Part shown: piece after piece, positions 63,158 to 64,000 of the stretch | Position numbering within the stretch: position 1 is the stretch's first letter | How the letters are laid out: each line of letters starts with the position of its first letter | Source of the DNA: Flavobacterium gyeonganense | Lineage (GTDB): Bacteria; Bacteroidota; Bacteroidia; Flavobacteriales; Flavobacteriaceae | Length of the DNA stretch: 64,000 nucleotides | NCBI RefSeq assembly: GCF_029625295.1 | Contig: NZ_CP121112.1 | Location: 2,294,001 to 2,358,000 of the forward strand | Reading direction: 5' to 3' | Program-made: the position numbers and the translations under genes | Notes under the pieces: model-generated | Told to the model about the DNA's origin: nothing | The model's database searches: none | What the model saw: the letters and a program-made list of their open reading frames with translations, nothing else

Positions 63158-64000
63158 TTACAAATCAAATCCTAAATTCACACCTAATTTTGTAGCAATG
63201 ATTTTAGTAATTCGTTGTTTTAATTCCGGTATTTTGATGCTTTCGATTACGGCATTTGAGAATGCGTACATCAATAAAGCTTTCGCTTCTTTTTTCGGGA
63301 TTCCGCGAGACTGCATATAAAACATTGCGGTTTCATCAAGCTGACCGATAGTACATCCGTGAGAACATTTTACGTCATCAGCAAAAATTTCTAACTGCGG
63401 TTTTGCATTGATAGTTGCTTTGTCACTCAATAAAATATTATTGCTTTTTTGGAAGGCATTGGTTTTTTGAGCTTCTCTGTCAACTAAAATTTTTCCATTG
63501 AAAACTCCTGTCGAACGATCAGAGAAAATTCCTTTATAATCCTGGAAACTCTCGCAGTTTGGTTGTGCGTGGTTTACCAAAGTATAATGATCTACGTGTT
63601 GCTTGTCATTCAGGATAGAAATTCCGTTTAGCGTACTGGTTAATCTTTCTCCGAAATGGTAAAAGTTTAAGTTGTTACGTGTAATGTTTCCTCCAAATGA
63701 GAAAGTGTGAACGTAAGCGTGACTTTCCTGCTGTTGCGAAACATAAGTGTTATCCACTAAATTCGCTTCGCTATTATCATTTTGAATTTTGTAATAATCG
63801 ACAATCGCACGTTTTTGAGCAAAAATCTCCGTAACAGAATTCGTTAAAACCGGATTTTCATTCAGGCTTTGGTGACGCTCAATAATCTGAACATGTGAAT
63901 TTTCACCCACAATAATCAAATTTCTTGGCTGAACCATTAAAGCGGCTTCATTTCCTGTTGAGAAATACATAATCTCAATTGGTTTGTCGGCCACTTTTTT
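63158..64000 (-). CDS. sufD: SufD, Fe-S cluster assembly protein (partial, runs off right edge)
   Basis: SufD is part of the SufBCD scaffold on which clusters are built. The visible 280 residues are the C-terminal beta-helix and tail (YVSQQQESHAYVHTFSFGG, SCESFQDYKGIF-type strands, ADDVKCSHGCTIGQLDE). The C-terminal helices are RGIPKKEAKALLMYAFSN. The frame is open to the window edge, so the start is outside. The gene runs leftward and ends at a terminator; sufS is not next to it but about 60 kb away, at 3575, on the other strand. Confidence 0.95.
   Translation of the reverse strand, partial: KKVADKPIEIMYFSTGNEAALMVQPRNLIIVGENSHVQIIERHQSLNENPVLTNSVTEIFAQKRAIVDYYKIQNDNSEANLVDNTYVSQQQESHAYVHTFSFGGNITRNNLNFYHFGERLTSTLNGISILNDKQHVDHYTLVNHAQPNCESFQDYKGIFSDRSTGVFNGKILVDREAQKTNAFQKSNNILLSDKATINAKPQLEIFADDVKCSHGCTIGQLDETAMFYMQSRGIPKKEAKALLMYAFSNAVIESIKIPELKQRITKIIATKLGVNLGFDL

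Overview
The window looks like chromosomal DNA of a Flavobacterium-type member of the Bacteroidota. The evidence is low GC, TAnnTTTG promoter boxes, secreted proteins with type IX (Por) sorting tails, and families largely confined to the group (DUF2480, DUF3078, DUF5689, DUF6249, DUF6646, IPExxxVDY). Most genes are housekeeping or envelope genes. No rRNA, insertion sequence, integrase gene or CRISPR array is visible.

Layout. 1-1958: a minus-strand pair, a P-loop kinase-like gene overlapping a PIN-acetyltransferase-PUA-like fusion that runs off the left edge. 2011-3351: serine hydrolase. 3575-8177: one part of the SUF iron-sulfur cluster (sufS, lipoprotein, sufE, sufT-like, DUF2480, DUF3078), interrupted by a GxxExxY nuclease cassette with perfect 29-bp inverted ends. 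8443-11689: membrane protein and a LytTR/sensor-kinase pair. 11896-13886: a small envelope operon with two frameshifts. 13950-24935: hflX, DUF5689/TonB receptor, MFS, DUF4256, two oxidoreductases. 25138-31878: rseP, two tRNA-Asn genes, a one-gene island (KAP/YobI-like NTPase) bounded by a copy of the tRNA 3' end, a frameshifted repeat protein and tRNA-Leu. 32162-35703: prs, ctc, pth, sod. 36222-37988: a JAMM-like lipoprotein and a partner. 38965-46631: purF (frameshifted), PfkB kinase, hydrolase, ECF sigma/anti-sigma with a divergent DUF6249 gene, rnhA, purN. 46807-51279: acpP-fabF-rnc-IPExxxVDY-pyk. 51518-54174: C1 peptidase (frameshifted), phosphatase, DUF6646. 54606-60329: two paralogous secreted pectate lyases behind LacI-like palindromes. 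60398-64000: aldehyde dehydrogenase, secreted cyclic-nucleotide phosphodiesterase and the sufD end.

Three themes cross the window. First, sufS (left) and sufD (right) point toward each other about 60 kb apart, as a single inversion splitting sufBCD-sufSE would leave them. Second, five genes lack exactly one base each, mostly in homopolymers; purF is among them, so assembly error is the leading explanation. Third, small structured repeats recur: the cassette ends, a rod-like hairpin element in two copies, and repeated terminator-like modules behind purF.

The best candidates for undescribed biology are the KAP island, the PIN-acetyltransferase/kinase pair, the GxxExxY cassette, the JAMM-like lipoprotein pair and the structured repeat. 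All functional statements come from reading the sequence and from recall of families; no database search was run.
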